The notes beneath the pieces were generated by a model. The model was given only the letters and a program-made list of their open reading frames with translations, had not been told where the DNA came from and ran no database searches. A stretch of DNA of 64,000 nt from Mesodorylaimus sp. YZB2_4 (taxonomy: Eukaryota; Nematoda; Enoplea; Dorylaimida; Dorylaimidae): assembly GCA_030248295.1 (NCBI GenBank), contig JASANH010000938.1, forward strand, positions 1,240,001 to 1,304,000. The letters are read 5' to 3'. A program made the position numbers and the translations under genes. Shown here piece by piece: positions 22,114-36,421 of this stretch; the stretch's first letter is position 1, and each line of letters starts with the position of its first letter.

Positions 22114-22563
22114 GGTGCCTGAGGGATTAGGATCTCGTTAGTATTTAAAGGAATTATAGTCTTTGCGGCTTCCATTTTCTTTCTGAGTTGTCATTATTCC
22201 TTTTGAATCGAGAGGCTATGGAACTGGTCGGCCAGGGAAGGGATTCGATGAGGTTTTTCCATCGTTTTGTTTCCTGGCCAAGTTTTTGGTGTCCATTCAC
22301 TTTCGACAGCTGCTGTGATTCTTCGAACAACCTCTTATAGCCTGGCCGCGTGCAAAAACGGCCTCGCATTCTTCTCGCTGCTGCCTGGGCGGCGTAGCAT
22401 CGTGACTGCTTTCTCCAAAATTTCGTGTCTATACGTTAGCTTTCACGAGGAGCAGCTGGCCTGGCATTATTTCGGTGGTGTCTGCTTGACGCAAGAGGCA
22501 GCAGGCGTAAGCTGAAAACAACATAAGCTATTCGAGGGTGGGAGACTGGCAGTGTTGGCGAGA
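22114..22563. other. Gap between the SLF2-like and Costars genes
   Basis: This holds the 3' flank of the SLF2-like gene and the promoter and 5' UTR of the Costars gene. No AATAAA is obvious, and the open frames on either strand have no domain. Confidence 0.4.
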
Positions 22564-23940
22564 ATGAGCGACGGGGCGAACGTGGTGTTGGATAGTGAGG
22601 GCCATCCTGTGGGCCCATTCGGAGCACACCCGACGGGCAGTCTGAAACGGACCGTACAGATGTTCAATGCTAAGGCCGACACCACGCAGAAGAAACTGGA
22701 CAAGAATCCTTACTCGGACACCTACGCCAGGCCGGAGTATAAGACCAGCGACGAGAGATACGGAAGGCCAGAGCAGGGCTCCCTCACTGAGAGAAGGGGC
22801 ATCGCGGCAGGTGAGAGGAACGGGCTGTGCTGGGGAGACCAGTAGGCCCTCGAGTATCCCCCCATCAGCTCTCGAGTGCCTCTCTACTGCATTCCGTTTG
22901 CCCTTAGTGAGTGGACTCATCCCACGGCTGTTCTACGACCTGACTTAAGCAACCAAGCCTGGCAGGCGTAAGGAGGGAGGTTGCCGACCCAAGTCCGACT
23001 GTAGCAAGCGAGTCTTGCGACCATATTTACCGGCTGATACATCAACCCGAGAGGTTCAGGTTTCCCAGCCAGGAGAGCTCGATTACTCTCTCCCACTCGC
23101 CATGGCCTACCAGGCACGAGGGTTACACTTGAATCAAGACGTTTCTAATGAATCGGCCTCTTCGAATTCCCTTGAGAGAATGTGACTAGCGGTTTTGGCA
23201 TTTGGCCCAGAGGTTAGGCGTCTGCTTCTCACGTCAGGTGGGCAGTTGCGAGCGGGTGTTCGACTCCCGGTCGGGTAAATCGTTTGTGTAGTCTATCCCT
23301 TGACCCCGCGTTTGGTGATGTGGTAAAACAAACCCAAACGACCTTTGGCATCCTGCCATGACCCCCAAAAGGCATGGAAGAGGGTCAGGTCAGTCATTTA
23401 CTGACCACATCACACCAGAACGAGCCTAATGCCATCCTGTTCAGGCCAGTACATCTTCCGTGAAATCATCTTCCTGTGCGAAGTGATCAACAAGTACGGC
23501 AAGCAGCAGCCCGACGGCACGGTCACCATCACCTTCGGCCTCATGTTCGACTTGTACTGCACTTACTCCGAGTCGGTGAGTGACGAGTCCCTCGTCTTAG
23601 TGTGGCCTCACTTTCCTCGGGGCCTGCTTCCTTCTGCTCCTGCATCGTCCTAGGTGGAGTGAGTGGCAGCGGGACCTGAACAGCACGATGGTCCTGGTCG
23701 GGTGCCAGGCCAAGTTCTGACGACCCCATCACCCCCTCGCTCACTCTGACCATCCCTTTGCAGCTGGTCGGCATGCTCCTTCGGGCTCGCAAGCACGGTC
23801 TGCTTCATTTCGAGGGCGAGATGCTGTACCAACGTCGTGACGAGAACGTGGTCATAACCATGCTCAAGCCACTCAACGAAATCCGAGAGAAATTCTTGCA
23901 TTCTGGGGATCCCGTGCGATGCGTGGCCCAGAAGTCGTGA
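22564..23940 (+). CDS. Costars-domain protein, ABRA/STARS-like
   Basis: Three exons (22564-22810, 23445-23575, 23764-23940) join in phase to 184 residues. The C-terminal half is a Costars domain: REIIFLCEVINKYGKQQPDG, TVTITFGLMFDLY, then VGMLLRARKHGLLHFEGEML and QRRDENVVITML. It is closest to the C-terminus of ABRA/STARS, an actin-binding activator of Rho/SRF signalling, and to ABRACL. The N-terminal 80 residues carry a GPFGAHPTGSLKRTVQMFNA segment and are polar. Intron 1 hosts a dispersed repeat and a SINE. The gene converges on TFB1M, with 155 bases between stops. Confidence 0.9.
22955..23120 (+). repeat. Dispersed repeat family A, copy 1
   Basis: Shares with the other copies the order ACTGTAGCAAG, then ACATCAACCCGAGAGGTT, then CCCAGCCAGGAGAGC, then CGATTACTC, ending in CCCACTCGCCATGGCC. 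It lies in the Costars gene intron 1. Confidence 0.7.
23205..23400 (+). mobile_element. tRNA-derived SINE, copy 3 (divergent tail)
   Basis: The head reads TTGGCCCAGAGGTTAGGCG, then GCTTCTCACGTCAGGTGGG and a B box TGTTCGACTCC. The tail differs from the other three copies, so this is either a sub-family or a chimera. It lies in intron 1 of the Costars gene. Confidence 0.65.
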
Positions 23941-24095
23941 TAGCTCGAGTGACTAGCCCGCTCTTGCCCACTTTACGAAACGATGTCGTTTCCTGGACGC
24001 AGTGCCAAAGACTGTACACTTGGTAGATAGGGTCATAGACTCTGCGACCGTGCCCACACTTTTATAAACGTGGCACCACAGTACACAATAACCAG

Positions 24096-26092
<1,997 letters not shown>

Positions 26093-26419
26093 CTACAAAG
26101 CAATTATGTCACACCCATTCCACCTCCAACTCTTCCCAAAAGCACACGGGTCATCAGCCCAATGCTCACAACCCATCCGGTTAAGAGCCAGATTTTACTG
26201 CCTCGACATCTACTACACATCCAAGCATATCACATTTGACACTCGACTAAACTCTGGCATCCTCACACACGAGAACACCCAGTTTTATGTACACGACTAG
26301 CACGCAAAAGGCACGACCTGGCTCCCTCGCATTTCAAATCTCGGTTAGCCAACTCTAATCCGATAATCCACAATGGCAATCTTGTGACCTTTAACAAACT
26401 CCTACAGCGCCGCCACCAC

Positions 26420-29400
26420 CTAAAATTTCAGCGATGACTTCGAACTGTCAGCGGCGTCATAACAAGGCTGTGCTAAATCAAGCCTGAAAACACACCCATA
26501 AAGTACCGAAATCATAGTCAATTAAAAAACTCACCATTCCCGAAAAGTCGACTTTCCATCAAACACTGACAAATCGAAAACGACCTAGGAAAGAACTCGC
26601 ATTGCTCATATCCTTCTTTCCAAACCAGCGCTTCATACCTGGCCCAGAACCGGCTTTGAGGCGAAAAGACCATAGTTGACGGCGTCCTTTACATCTAGCA
26701 CCAACACATGCTGGTTTATTTCCTCCGGTCTCAGGGAGAAAGATAATCTAAAAAAGGCGAATTGTCATTTTGCACCTCCCCCCCCCCCCAGATCAATTTG
26801 TCCTGAGCCACTTACGCTTGTTCGAAAGTAGGATTGAGCGTTTCGTGTTGACTTTGCGTGCTTTGCTTCGCGATGACCTCACCGTCTTTCAACAAACGAG
26901 CCTTGACGTACGGATCTGCGATGCGATCATCATTGACTGATCTCAGGTTTCTGTAAACGACAAAGGCAAACAGAAATTAAAAAAGTGAGCCCAGAAAGCA
27001 AACTCGTGTCAAGTTATTCTTACTCAGCGCGGTGAATCGTTGCCACCAATTGTTTTTTTCCTTCGCTGTAGCTGAGCGAAAATTCAATTCGCCCGTAACT
27101 GTCAGATGGCAGATGCGACGATGCCCTGTAGTTGAGATAAAAAAATTGCCGAATATGCATGCAATCATTATGGAAATCACTCTTAGTCCCCTCACCTGTG
27201 CCTCCTCCTACGCAATTTATTGTTCAGGAACCCGTTCGATCCGGCGAACCTATTGAATGTTCTCGTCGCAAGATTCCCTTTGGTGACACTACTCGGCGTG
27301 GCCGCGCCAGGCGATACTCCCATGTTACGCCACGCTTCATCGCCTCCGTTCAAATCTGGAACAGTCCATGCATGCATAGCTTTACCTGTCTATAATCCAT
27401 GCACCTTACTCAAAGTAGGCAATATCAACTGATTCGTCCCCGAGGAAAGGCCGTACGGTCGCTGATCCTTCGCCGATTCAGCCATAGTCCTGAGAATTTC
27501 TCGCGCGGTAGGCGACAAATGACGCAAAAACTAAAAAATGAAACCAGTCTTTCTCAGGGGGCATCACACACGTAAACTTAGACTTACCCTTAACCTCAGC
27601 GTCAAAATCAGTGGCGAGCTATGTGGCCCGAGTGCCAGATGGTACTTGTGCTGGTACAGTTCCAAGCGATTCTCGTTCAGTAAACTTCGAATAGCCACGC
27701 TCACTTCGCCTAAACTGTGCCCACCAGTGGCGTCGTCCTTCGCCTGTAAAAGAACTCTCTTCCGAATGATCCAGCGTCACGACGAGTTGCAGCTTCAGCT
27801 CACCTCTACTTTCATAATTTGGCTATCCGCATCGCTGACGAAGAAGATAAACTTTTGTTGGTACAGCGGATTCGGTGTTTTCGCCTTCGGGTACGTCTTC
27901 TGAATGTGCTTGCCCACCGTAAATTCCAAATATGGCGTCGGTTCGATGTCCTTCCTGATACTCTGAAATCACTTACACTTAGCGACAATACCGATTAGAG
28001 TCTCATTAGGTCCGTACTGGTAGATTTTTCGCACCATCCACGTAAACCATCAGCAAAGCACTGCTTAATGACGCCGGCGCTAATTTCATTTTCGCACCTT
28101 TTTTCACGTGCTCGATCAGAGGCTGAAAAGCCGCCTCGTATGAATTTCGCTCGGCAACTGGCACGGGTTCAGTGCTCAGGTCAAGCCAGAATATCCGCAA
28201 ATGTAAATCTCCTTTTTTCACGCCCTCCAGAGCGAACCACTGAAATGAAGAATGAAGTTAGATGGTGAGCTGGTTCGTCTAGCTTACAAGATGCGCCCCG
28301 AGATCGTCCATGCCCCGAGTCCTGACAACCAGTCCAACCCAATATCCTCTCACCTCATCAACCACTCCTTTGTTTCGGACCACGGCTAAATCGATGGACA
28401 TCCTGCCAAGGAACTCATCCGCCGATGCCACGTCCTCGTCGAACAGTTCGATATTGATGCGTTGACCAGACGCTTGGTCAACCACGGCCTCGAAATATTC
28501 ATCCCAAACAGGATTCAACGAGTTGTCAATTGTCCGCGTCTTGTGCGACTGACTGCCGACTGCAACCAAGAATACAAAGTCATACAAACAAGCATCACAT
28601 TGGACGAACTTACCAGACACACGAGCGTACGGATCGGATTTGCCTTTCAACAAACTCATATCTCGATCTTCCAAATTTCTCGCCTCGTAAATGTGGATTC
28701 TGACAACACCCTGCAAACACACCAAAGTGAACCTTTGTGGAGGCAGAGACCCGTAGTCGGTCTTACATCCGGTTCAGGGAAATACAACTTGACCACATCC
28801 GTCTCGCTGGTCAATGGAACGACGATTTCATTGGGCAGAACGCAAATAGCAGCCACTTGACTACTGATTACGCTTCGAACAGCACCGCTGAAATTTCCAG
28901 AGCCTGCACCGCCAGTCTTGCAAACAAGCCTTAATCCAACTTACAGCAACCCGGGCAATTCGACCAGTTCCCCCAATCCCGTCAAATCGAAATCAATCGT
29001 TGGCTCGTCCAATAAAAACACGGAAACGCCACCGATCAGTGGTGGTTTTGGTATTAGCGGTTTGAGAATAACCCTGAGTTTGCCTTTAAACTAAAATGAA
29101 GACATGACAAACCTGCTTGCCCGCTGCACATAAAAATCATGCTCTCACCTGCATTTGACGCAAGCCAGCGCGGAAAGCCCCAATGCTAACCACGAATTCG
29201 CAATCACCCGCGTAGCTGCAAGTTGGAAACCTCATTTTGCGCAGACAAAAACACACAGCCACGACTCACGCAACATCCATGTCCATAATGATACGATCTC
29301 GCCCAACGTTCTCCGTGTATACTTTAATGCCACCCACACGCAATGGCTAAAATAGAGTCAAATTACAATCGCAAGTGAGCAGAATGGTCACGCTCGACTT

Positions 29401-29869
29401 ACGATATCGCCCATATCGATAGATTCAAATGAAAAACTTTTAAACGGTCCCGGAAGCAGCGCCTTGATCCTTGGCTCGACCTGATCTTTGATAAACTGCG
29501 TTGTAAACTCGCCCACGTACGGCCATAATTGAAAGATAACCTGAAATGACAATGCCACAGTGATCCAGCGGAAAATCGATAATTGGTCATTACTCGATTT
29601 AGCCACTCGACTCTTTCAGTATCGGGAAATTGCACCCAAGCTGGTAAGTCTTTCAACTGAGCCAGCACCACTTCTTTTTCCTTGATGGCAGCCTGCTGCA
29701 AAGCTAAAATCCGTCTCTCCCTTCGTCGCCACATTTTCGACTTCAGCACGCTCAGCACGACCAACAGCGAAATCCAAAAAAAAGAGAATTGATAGTGTCC
29801 TAGGAGCCAACATACGCTCATTAGGACACCGCCACCGATAGCGGGAACGAGATAATTTGTGATGGACAT
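26420..29869 (-). CDS. ESYT: Extended synaptotagmin (ER-plasma membrane tether)
   Basis: About a dozen exons join into a protein with the E-Syt plan. An N-terminal hydrophobic hairpin (YLVPAIGGGVLMSVCWLLGH then FFWISLLVVLSVL) is followed by an SMP lipid-transfer domain (DTERVEWLNR, then LWPYVGEFTTQFIKDQVEP). Three C2 domains follow. C2A has GVVRIHIYEARNLEDRDM, KGKSDPYARV and LNPVWDEYFE. C2B has ALLMVYVDGAKNLP. C2C has YGRIEFSLSYSEGKKQLVA, RIADPYVKARLL and LNPTFEQA. The last exon ends SSLKFstop at 26420. E-Syts move glycerolipids at ER contact sites and C2A and C2C respond to calcium or PI(4,5)P2. C2A keeps several acidic loop residues. The paralogue number cannot be assigned. Confidence 0.95.
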
Positions 29870-31318
29870 TGTTTATTTCGCGGACGTCAATCCAGTGCAC
29901 CTAAAAAAAAGTTCAGACATGATACTTTCCTTCAGCCCAGCTGATGCAGTTTTGGGCGACTGAACGCGCACCACGTCGCGCAACACTTTAAAACGTGAAA
30001 ACGAAGTTGAAATATACACTCTCTTTTGCGACTAGTTCTCTCCTTCGAGCAACAACGCTTTCAAACTAAACGTCTTTCTATTACCTTAAGCCAATACTCA
30101 ACTCATTCCGCGCACGCCATTCCACCCCAGCCCACCCTCCAGGCCCACAAAAGTGTTTTACTCTGTCACGGACGAAAACGGAAGACACACAGAGACGAAA
30201 GTTATCGCAATAACATACGATTACTCACGCAAATAACGCACGGGAATACAACATGACGAATGGGAAAGAAAGGGCGGTTATAGAAAGCCCGAAAAGGAAA
30301 AAGAAATTTATTAAAATGTCAGCCTAGCAACGTCGGCCACCTTGGATTGTACATTCTCAACCAGAGTCAAGAAAAGCAGATTCTACAGTAATTCTTCCGC
30401 AACCGTGCAGGCAAGATCAGCAGAAAGGCCCCGCAATCAACAACCGAATCTGAAGGGAATGTAAATTACTCCACTACGTCCACTCTGGCCGCGCACCGAA
30501 GCGAACGACAGTTTCGAAACCAGTCGAAAGTGAATGACAAACAGTCTACCAAAGGAAATATTGAAAATGTGTCGTCCACATAACGCCTGTTTCTGACAAT
30601 GAGCTGGGCAAACATGAAATTCAACCCCAGCTCTTGTAGCTAGTCTGTACAAAGCCGTATGACAAATCGCTTCCATACTCAGCTTACTCATTGTCAGCCT
30701 GCACCGACGTAAGATGTTTAGAGACAAAAAATCGATCAATCTCAACAAATGGAGGTGCGCATGTTGTTTGACTGTTTTGAAAAAAGGAAACATCTGGCTT
30801 ACTTTTCTCATTTCTGGTCCCGGAACGAAAAGTATTAGCAAAGAATGCGAAGCGAAACAGCGAAAACCAAATTTAAAATTTAGATGGGATTTGATCGAAT
30901 TTGAGGCCCTGTAAACAAACCAGTTCTTCAATCAAACATATGCACGTCGCGGTCAGACAGACAATCGAACAGGGAAATCGATACCGGTAACAATAGGCTC
31001 TTGATGCTCAGGTAAATCAAGACACAAAGCATGAGGCGCGAAATTTAAAAAACTATAGTGAAGTGCTGAACTTTAATGGGACCCTCTAACGGGGTTAAAG
31101 ATCGCGCAGTGGGCCTGACCTGCATAAATCCCGAAGACCAGAACGCGGTGAGGTCGAATGCGTCCTCGGCACTCTAAGGGAAGCGATAGTGCAATCAAGG
31201 CCAAAGGAATGCGCACTAACAGGTTCGAAATTAGTTGCGTTTCACATTTTTTCACGCATATTAGCATGGCAACAGCCAACACTGACGTGGGATCAACAAC
31301 ATCGCATTATCACAGTCG
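29870..31318. other. Intergenic between the E-Syt and HMG-box genes
   Basis: This 1.4-kb gap carries the promoter of E-Syt (reverse) and the 3' flank of the HMG-box gene. A dispersed repeat occurs at about 31085-31235. The long reverse frame at 30437-30931 has no recognisable domain. Confidence 0.45.
31085..31235. repeat. Dispersed repeat family B, copy 1
   Basis: Shares GGTCGAAT-GCGTCCT-GGCA, AGCGAT...GCAATCAAGGCC and ACAGGTTCGAA in the same order with 54240-54345. The level of identity was judged by eye. Confidence 0.5.
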
Positions 31319-32257
31319 TCACAGCCCTGCGGCTCCAGGATTTTCATTGGCGGCGGGTGCTGGCGCGGCGTTGACGACCTGCTCGTTGGGATCGATCAGG
31401 ACAGCGTTTTGCTCGTTCTCCTCCGCAAGAGCTTCAACTACGACAGCCTGGGCATTCTGCTCAGGTGCCTGAGCCACGGCAGCTTCTGGGGCGGGAGCTG
31501 CTGGAGCCTGAGCGGCGGCGGCTGCTGCTTCTTGCTGTGCCGCTTCCAGCAGAGCTTGTTGTTCTCGCTTGCGTCGCAGTTTCTCCAGTCGCACCCATCG
31601 TGCTTTGATTTCTTTCTCGTAGCGCTCCTTGTCTTCGACGGCCTTCTGCTTGTACGTTTCCCTCGACTCGGGATCCAACTCGCGCCACCTACAACACAGA
31701 GATCACAGTTTGAGACCCCATGCTCACAAGCACATGCTCACATCTGGGCGATCTCCTTGTATCGTTGGCGGGCCGTCGAGCCTGGCCTTTCCTCGCGAAG
31801 TGTCAGCCCTATTTGGCGTTTGAACAGGATGTATGGTGTCCTGGAATGGGAGAACTGGGACTGGGACATCGAGCCAGACTGGAAGGCACTTACGCTGGCC
31901 TCACGGGCATGCTTGGGTCCCTCGAGCTGCGGACCAAAGGTATTGGACGACCAGCGTGCTGCCGAATCCATTCGTTCTTGGCCTGCTCGTATCGAGCCCG
32001 ATCCGTCTGCTCACTCTGAAGAGATGCAAGTCTGAGGAAGAACCTGGGAAAGGAGGCACAGCACTTACGTCGAGGTACGGCTGCCTTTCCTCGGGGGTCA
32101 GCTTCCTCCACCTTTCGGCCAATCCGCTGATGACGACCTGCCCGTCAGGACTATTCAGCTCTTTGGCGACGCTTTGGTAGTTTCTTTGGACGAAGTAGGC
32201 GTAGGCAGTTCGGCCACGACGTGGTGGTGGGATTCGCCCGCTCTGATCGTCGGTCAT
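31319..32257 (-). CDS. Protein with two HMG boxes and an Ala/Glu-rich tail
   Basis: The start is MTDDQSGRIPPPRRG at 32257; an in-frame stop lies upstream. Box 1 spans two exons: GRTAYAYFVQRNYQSVAKEL, ISGLAERWRKLTPEERQPYL, then EQTDRARYEQAKNEWI. Box 2 is TPYILFKRQIG, ARQRYKEIAQM, then WRELDPESRETYKQKAVEDK and RYEKEIKARW. A basic stretch follows, then a tail made mostly of Ala, Pro, Gln and Glu. Two boxes recall HMGB or TFAM. No mitochondrial presequence was found and the tail is not the pure acidic tail of HMGB1, so the subfamily is open. Sequence-independent DNA bending is the expected activity. Confidence 0.8.
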
Positions 32258-32476
32258 GGCGGCCACCAACCTTCGATGGTGATCAGATCGACCACGCACC
32301 GATGACACCAGCGCAAACACTCGAATGAAACTGGCAGCCGGGATAAGAGTCTGCTTTCACTTTACAATAAGTGACTTTACACTGGCGAATTTTTCAAAGG
32401 TTTAGGTTCTATGCACTTGGCCGGGTTGGTGTAGAGTGATCATGCACCTTTTATGAGCAGCACCTGGAGCACTCAG

Positions 32477-32605
32477 GGCGCATTTATAGTCGACAAAATT
32501 TCTACTCCTACCCCTAGGGTAGGTGCAACGGCCATATACTTAAGCGTGTGCTATTACTCCTACCCGAGGGGTAGGTGTAGAAATTTTGTCGACTATAAAT
32601 GCGCC
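32477..32605. mobile_element. Foldback (hairpin) element with 49-bp inverted arms
   Basis: The left arm 32477-32525 and right arm 32557-32605 are reverse complements with about three mismatches, separated by a 31-bp spacer. Both arms begin with GGCGCATTTATAGTCGACAA and carry a second internal palindrome-like CCTACCCC-GGGTAGG. No coding capacity and no clear target duplication. It is probably a very small MITE or foldback transposon. Confidence 0.85.
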
Positions 32606-32958
32606 TTCACAGTCAGAGACGCAAGGGCAATCATGACCAGCCCAAAGTACAGTAGGTGCATATATGTGCATTTTAGGCATAAGCCATGGCATGGACTGCT
32701 CGCGTGTAAATTGCGTTTCATAGACTATTCTTTGCTGAAGTGGATGGTGTGCATGCGAATAACTGCAGTATGAATAAGAGTGGTGGTGGCTTTTTTGACC
32801 TCGCTGAAGCCCCAGGGCCGCGTCCACTCGTTTTATAAACCCCTGATCCCGTTTCATAAATACCGTATTTGTTGAAAGCGACGTTGGCTTGTGAATTGTA
32901 TTGTTGCCATAATCCTATTTTTTGTGATGACTCCTAGCATTTGTAATGGCACCTCTTG

Positions 32959-34119
32959 TGCGCTGACTCGACACCGGATCAGGTCGGGTTCAACCCGACC
33001 CGACCCGACCCGAAAGTCCCTGACCCGAAATTTCGAATCGGGTTGACCCGAATTCGTTATAAGTAGTAAGTTCCGCGCGATAAAAACCATTCACAAATCC
33101 TCAGAACGTGGTGGCGTTGGTGTAAAGGTGACTGTGAGGAAATATGAGATGGAGACATCTAACGCACGCGAATCTCCATCTTTTGTTATTCCCTAGTTAT
33201 CCTTAGTAAATGCAATAACGTTCCTTCATATTTCCCACAATAGTGGTCAGATAATTTTTTAGAAACCTTAGATCTAAAAGCGACTATGGTCTGTCCACTG
33301 GAGACAAGATTTAACCAATCCGAATAACAGGCGTGAATAATTGAGACAACTCTGTCATAACTTTCAGAGTCTGAGACAGCTTATCCTTGGTTAAACAAAG
33401 AAATATCTATCATATGTGAACCCCAGGCTAGAGTTGCATCAAGTCTTTACAAAAGATATTGCTTACAAAGTCATATTGTGCTGGACAGTAGCTCCTGTCA
33501 GAACCTCCACTACTGACGGAGGGATGTGAGGGTACATATCACTTTTGAACACAGCAAACTGTTCTGCGATTGTAACATGGATGGTGGTCAAGGGGGCTAT
33601 TATTGGTACATATTTGGTGTTTGGGTACAGACTATATTGCTCTTCCAGCCACGTATACTCAGGAAGCTATGTCATATTCAGGAATCAAATGGGATTGTAG
33701 ATACTCCTAGGACCTGCTAAAAGTTATCAATTCCTTTTTAAGTATGGCTAGTCCCACCCATTCATCAGAGTGGACAAGAATGTTTATGAGAACTCTCACA
33801 TATGGACCCTTCCCTTTGCAGAAATTACTTAGAAAAATTGGTCATTCTCAAAGCTTACAATTCGTCTGGACATTCCTGGAAGTTACGCAGAATGAGAACG
33901 TGGAATGATAGACTGTGCATGCATTCATAAAGCATATACTGCAAATCCTGGAGTCGAGCACCTATGAAAAGGTCTCTGTAGTTGCTAATAGTAGTAACTT
34001 GCAAAATTTCTGTATTTTTGACCCGTTTGACCCGATCTTTCAAAAAAGTGACCCGACCCGATTTTGACCCGACCCGACCCGACCCGAAAGTTCCTGACCC
34101 GATCCGGGGTCTAGCGCTG
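32959..34119. mobile_element. Second hAT-like non-autonomous element with GACCC arrays
   Basis: The ends are imperfect inverted repeats: left GCGCTGACTCGACACCGGATC, read inward, against right GCGCTAGACCCCGGATC. The flanking octamers ACCTCTTG and GCCCCTTG match at six of eight positions, like an aged 8-bp duplication. Both subterminal regions are arrays of GACCCGACCC units. The interior is AT-rich and non-coding. The architecture parallels the element at 18.4-19.4 kb. Confidence 0.65.
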
Positions 34120-35963
34120 GCCCCTTGAGTGCATGTCAGCGATGGTTGGCGATAGTACTTCGCATTGCGATTTCGAAGTTGAACAATAATGAATTTGATG
34201 CTAACAGGGATTCGTTTATGAAAATGTGAGCATAAAGGATCCGAAGATAAGTTCTCGCACTTGGGTCTTCAACCTCTTAATATGGGAGCCACACCACCTG
34301 GATAGTCAGACCGGAACCCCTTATTTCTGTTGGTGAGTGGGGAAACTTCAGGGCCGGGCTTGGTAAACAGCATGAATGGAAGTTACAGACCACAGCTCTG
34401 GCTATCCGACGGCGATAATGCTCTCGAGCATTTCGATAATCCTGTCGAAATGGCGAGAGACCCATTCCTTACCAAGTGTCCCGTAAGACAATGGATCCTC
34501 TGTTTCAGCCCTCGAAATCTCCCTTGGAATTGCGTGTTCATTGACGAAGAAGGCCTCTTTTAAATACTCAATTAGAATGCGTGCCTAGAGCCGTCTCCCT
34601 TCAGCCATATCGAATCCAACGCGTCATTGCAGCGATTTCGATGAAAACACCTGATATGGGGGGCCATGGTGGTCGGCATTTGTGGGATGTGGATGATGGA
34701 TTAAAACCAAGTCGTCACGTGTTCGGATTCTGAGATAGCGAATGATGTATTTGGGCTTGGTAATAAGGGCAGTCAGTAGACTCGGCGAAAAAACGATTGC
34801 AAAACCGACGTCTGGAAAACAAATATCAATGGCACATGGCATGGACAGCGCATGTGGTGTTCTCGATGGGGGCGCGGGGTATCTGAGCAAGGCTACTGTG
34901 GCCGCCTCTTTCGCCCGTGTCATAATTCGATGTCACGCTGAGGGAATACACCTTAAAAGTGCAGCAGAAAAGATGTTTGGTAACCCTGAGATAGGCTTTT
35001 CATATCAGGGTCTCAGCACCCACACAGCAGCTCCTTCATTTTACCTCCAGTATTCGTCATGCACAAACCTGTTTTCTAAAACATTGTCCGACTGACTGCC
35101 ACGAAAGGGAAAACAGTCATCGCATGGTCTACTCGGCGGGTCTCGCGAAGTCAGTGCATGATTCGTTTCGTTCAACCCGCACCACCGACTCAGGTGTCGG
35201 TGAAGAAAGAGATTGCTTAGCAATGAAAGGCAACTCCTCACTCGCGCCCCTTTTGTTGACTCCTTCTTTGTGCAGCCTTTTACGGCGGCCAGGTGTTGTC
35301 TCGCTCATCGACTTCCCTGTTTCTGCTTTCGCACCCCCTCCCGCTTCTGACTCTTCCATTTTTGGCTATTCACAATTGCGCATGGTCTAAAAATAGAGCT
35401 AACACTTCGATTAGTGTGTGCTCGTGGGGGCGCCTTGACCCATCATATTTGACTTCCGTCTTGCTTCACTGCTGTGAAGCCAGTGGCGGTTATTGGCTTG
35501 GGGGAAACAATTGGCGCCCTCGTGCTCAGAAATAAAAGTGTCTCTTTTGCACCAGCGGGAGCCGAGGAGTCTTTTCGATCGGTGCCAGAGGCTGTGCATA
35601 TTCCTCATTGATCACTGTTCCATTAGTTTTCGGCGAAAACGGCTGCCGGCTTAAGGATGCGGTGGAGGAAGAGGGTCGAGGGCCGTTCCCTCGGCTCAAC
35701 GTCTGGCGCCCGCCTGCGCGTCAGTCTGCGGCGTTTTGTTTCGGCCTGGCTCCTCGAAGAAACTTATCCTTATACTCGTCGAGCATTTTCAGTGAGGCGA
35801 CTGAGATTGACGGTAACACGAGTTTTGCTCACTCACTGGGCGCCGTCTGCTCACAGCCGCGGGGCTAGTTGGAGCGGGTTGGGTTGCCCGTGGCAGTTGT
35901 CGTTTGCTTACTGCCATGCTCACAGCAGGGCGTGCAAAAGGGACGTGGGCCGGGATTGGGTGC

Positions 35964-35973
35964 TATATATAAA
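35964..35973 (+). promoter_or_regulatory. TATA box upstream of the integrin gene
   Basis: The sequence TATATATAAA sits 450 bases before the integrin alpha ATG. If used, it predicts a start site near 35995-36005 and a 5' UTR of about 420 bases, possibly with an intron. It is the clearest TATA-like motif seen upstream of any gene here. Confidence 0.45.
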
Positions 35974-36421
35974 GCGGGTAGATAGGTGTACGCTTTGCTG
36001 GCTTATTGGCCGTGTGAATCAGTAGCTTCGTCTACCTCCAACTCTTCTCACTTCTAACAACACATCTTCTACTGCCTGCCTTTGCGTGTTGCAGAGTTTA
36101 GATTCTAGCTTCTCCGACGAGCTTGCTCGCAGTGAAAACTTGTTATCGGCCTATTGGACGCAGGTGCCGTTTTGGGAGCCTTCCGGCTATTCATTGGTTC
36201 GTTTCCGTGTCAGGTGGACATCGAGCGACCACCAGCACTTCATGTCCGAACACGCTTAGTGGACCCTGAACACTGCACTGGGCTGGACAACGGCTAGTCG
36301 GCCTCGATTGATTGAGTAGTCAGGACGGAAGGCGGCGTTTGATTTCCTGCCGTTCTCGCTCTTACCCTACCCGAGAACGCTGATTGAGCGCCGACGTGTG
36401 TGGTGACTGGTGTAGACGGAC

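Larger units (their letters stand above)
32258..36421. other. Repeat-rich 4-kb intergenic region
   Basis: It begins with the HMG-box promoter and holds a 129-bp foldback element (32477-32605), a hAT-like element (32959-34119) and, at its right end, the integrin promoter with a TATA box (35964-35973). The stretch 34130-35900 contains broken open frames; one includes a GGAGYLSKA segment and may be a gene relic. No intact gene is seen. Confidence 0.5.

Noticed and set aside
23205-23290. Possible genuine tRNA gene
   Set aside because: The head has tRNA boxes, but the copies share SINE tails and the stems are imperfect, so it is treated as SINE.
30437-30931. 164-codon reverse frame between the E-Syt and HMG genes
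   Set aside because: No domain match and no supporting splice sites.
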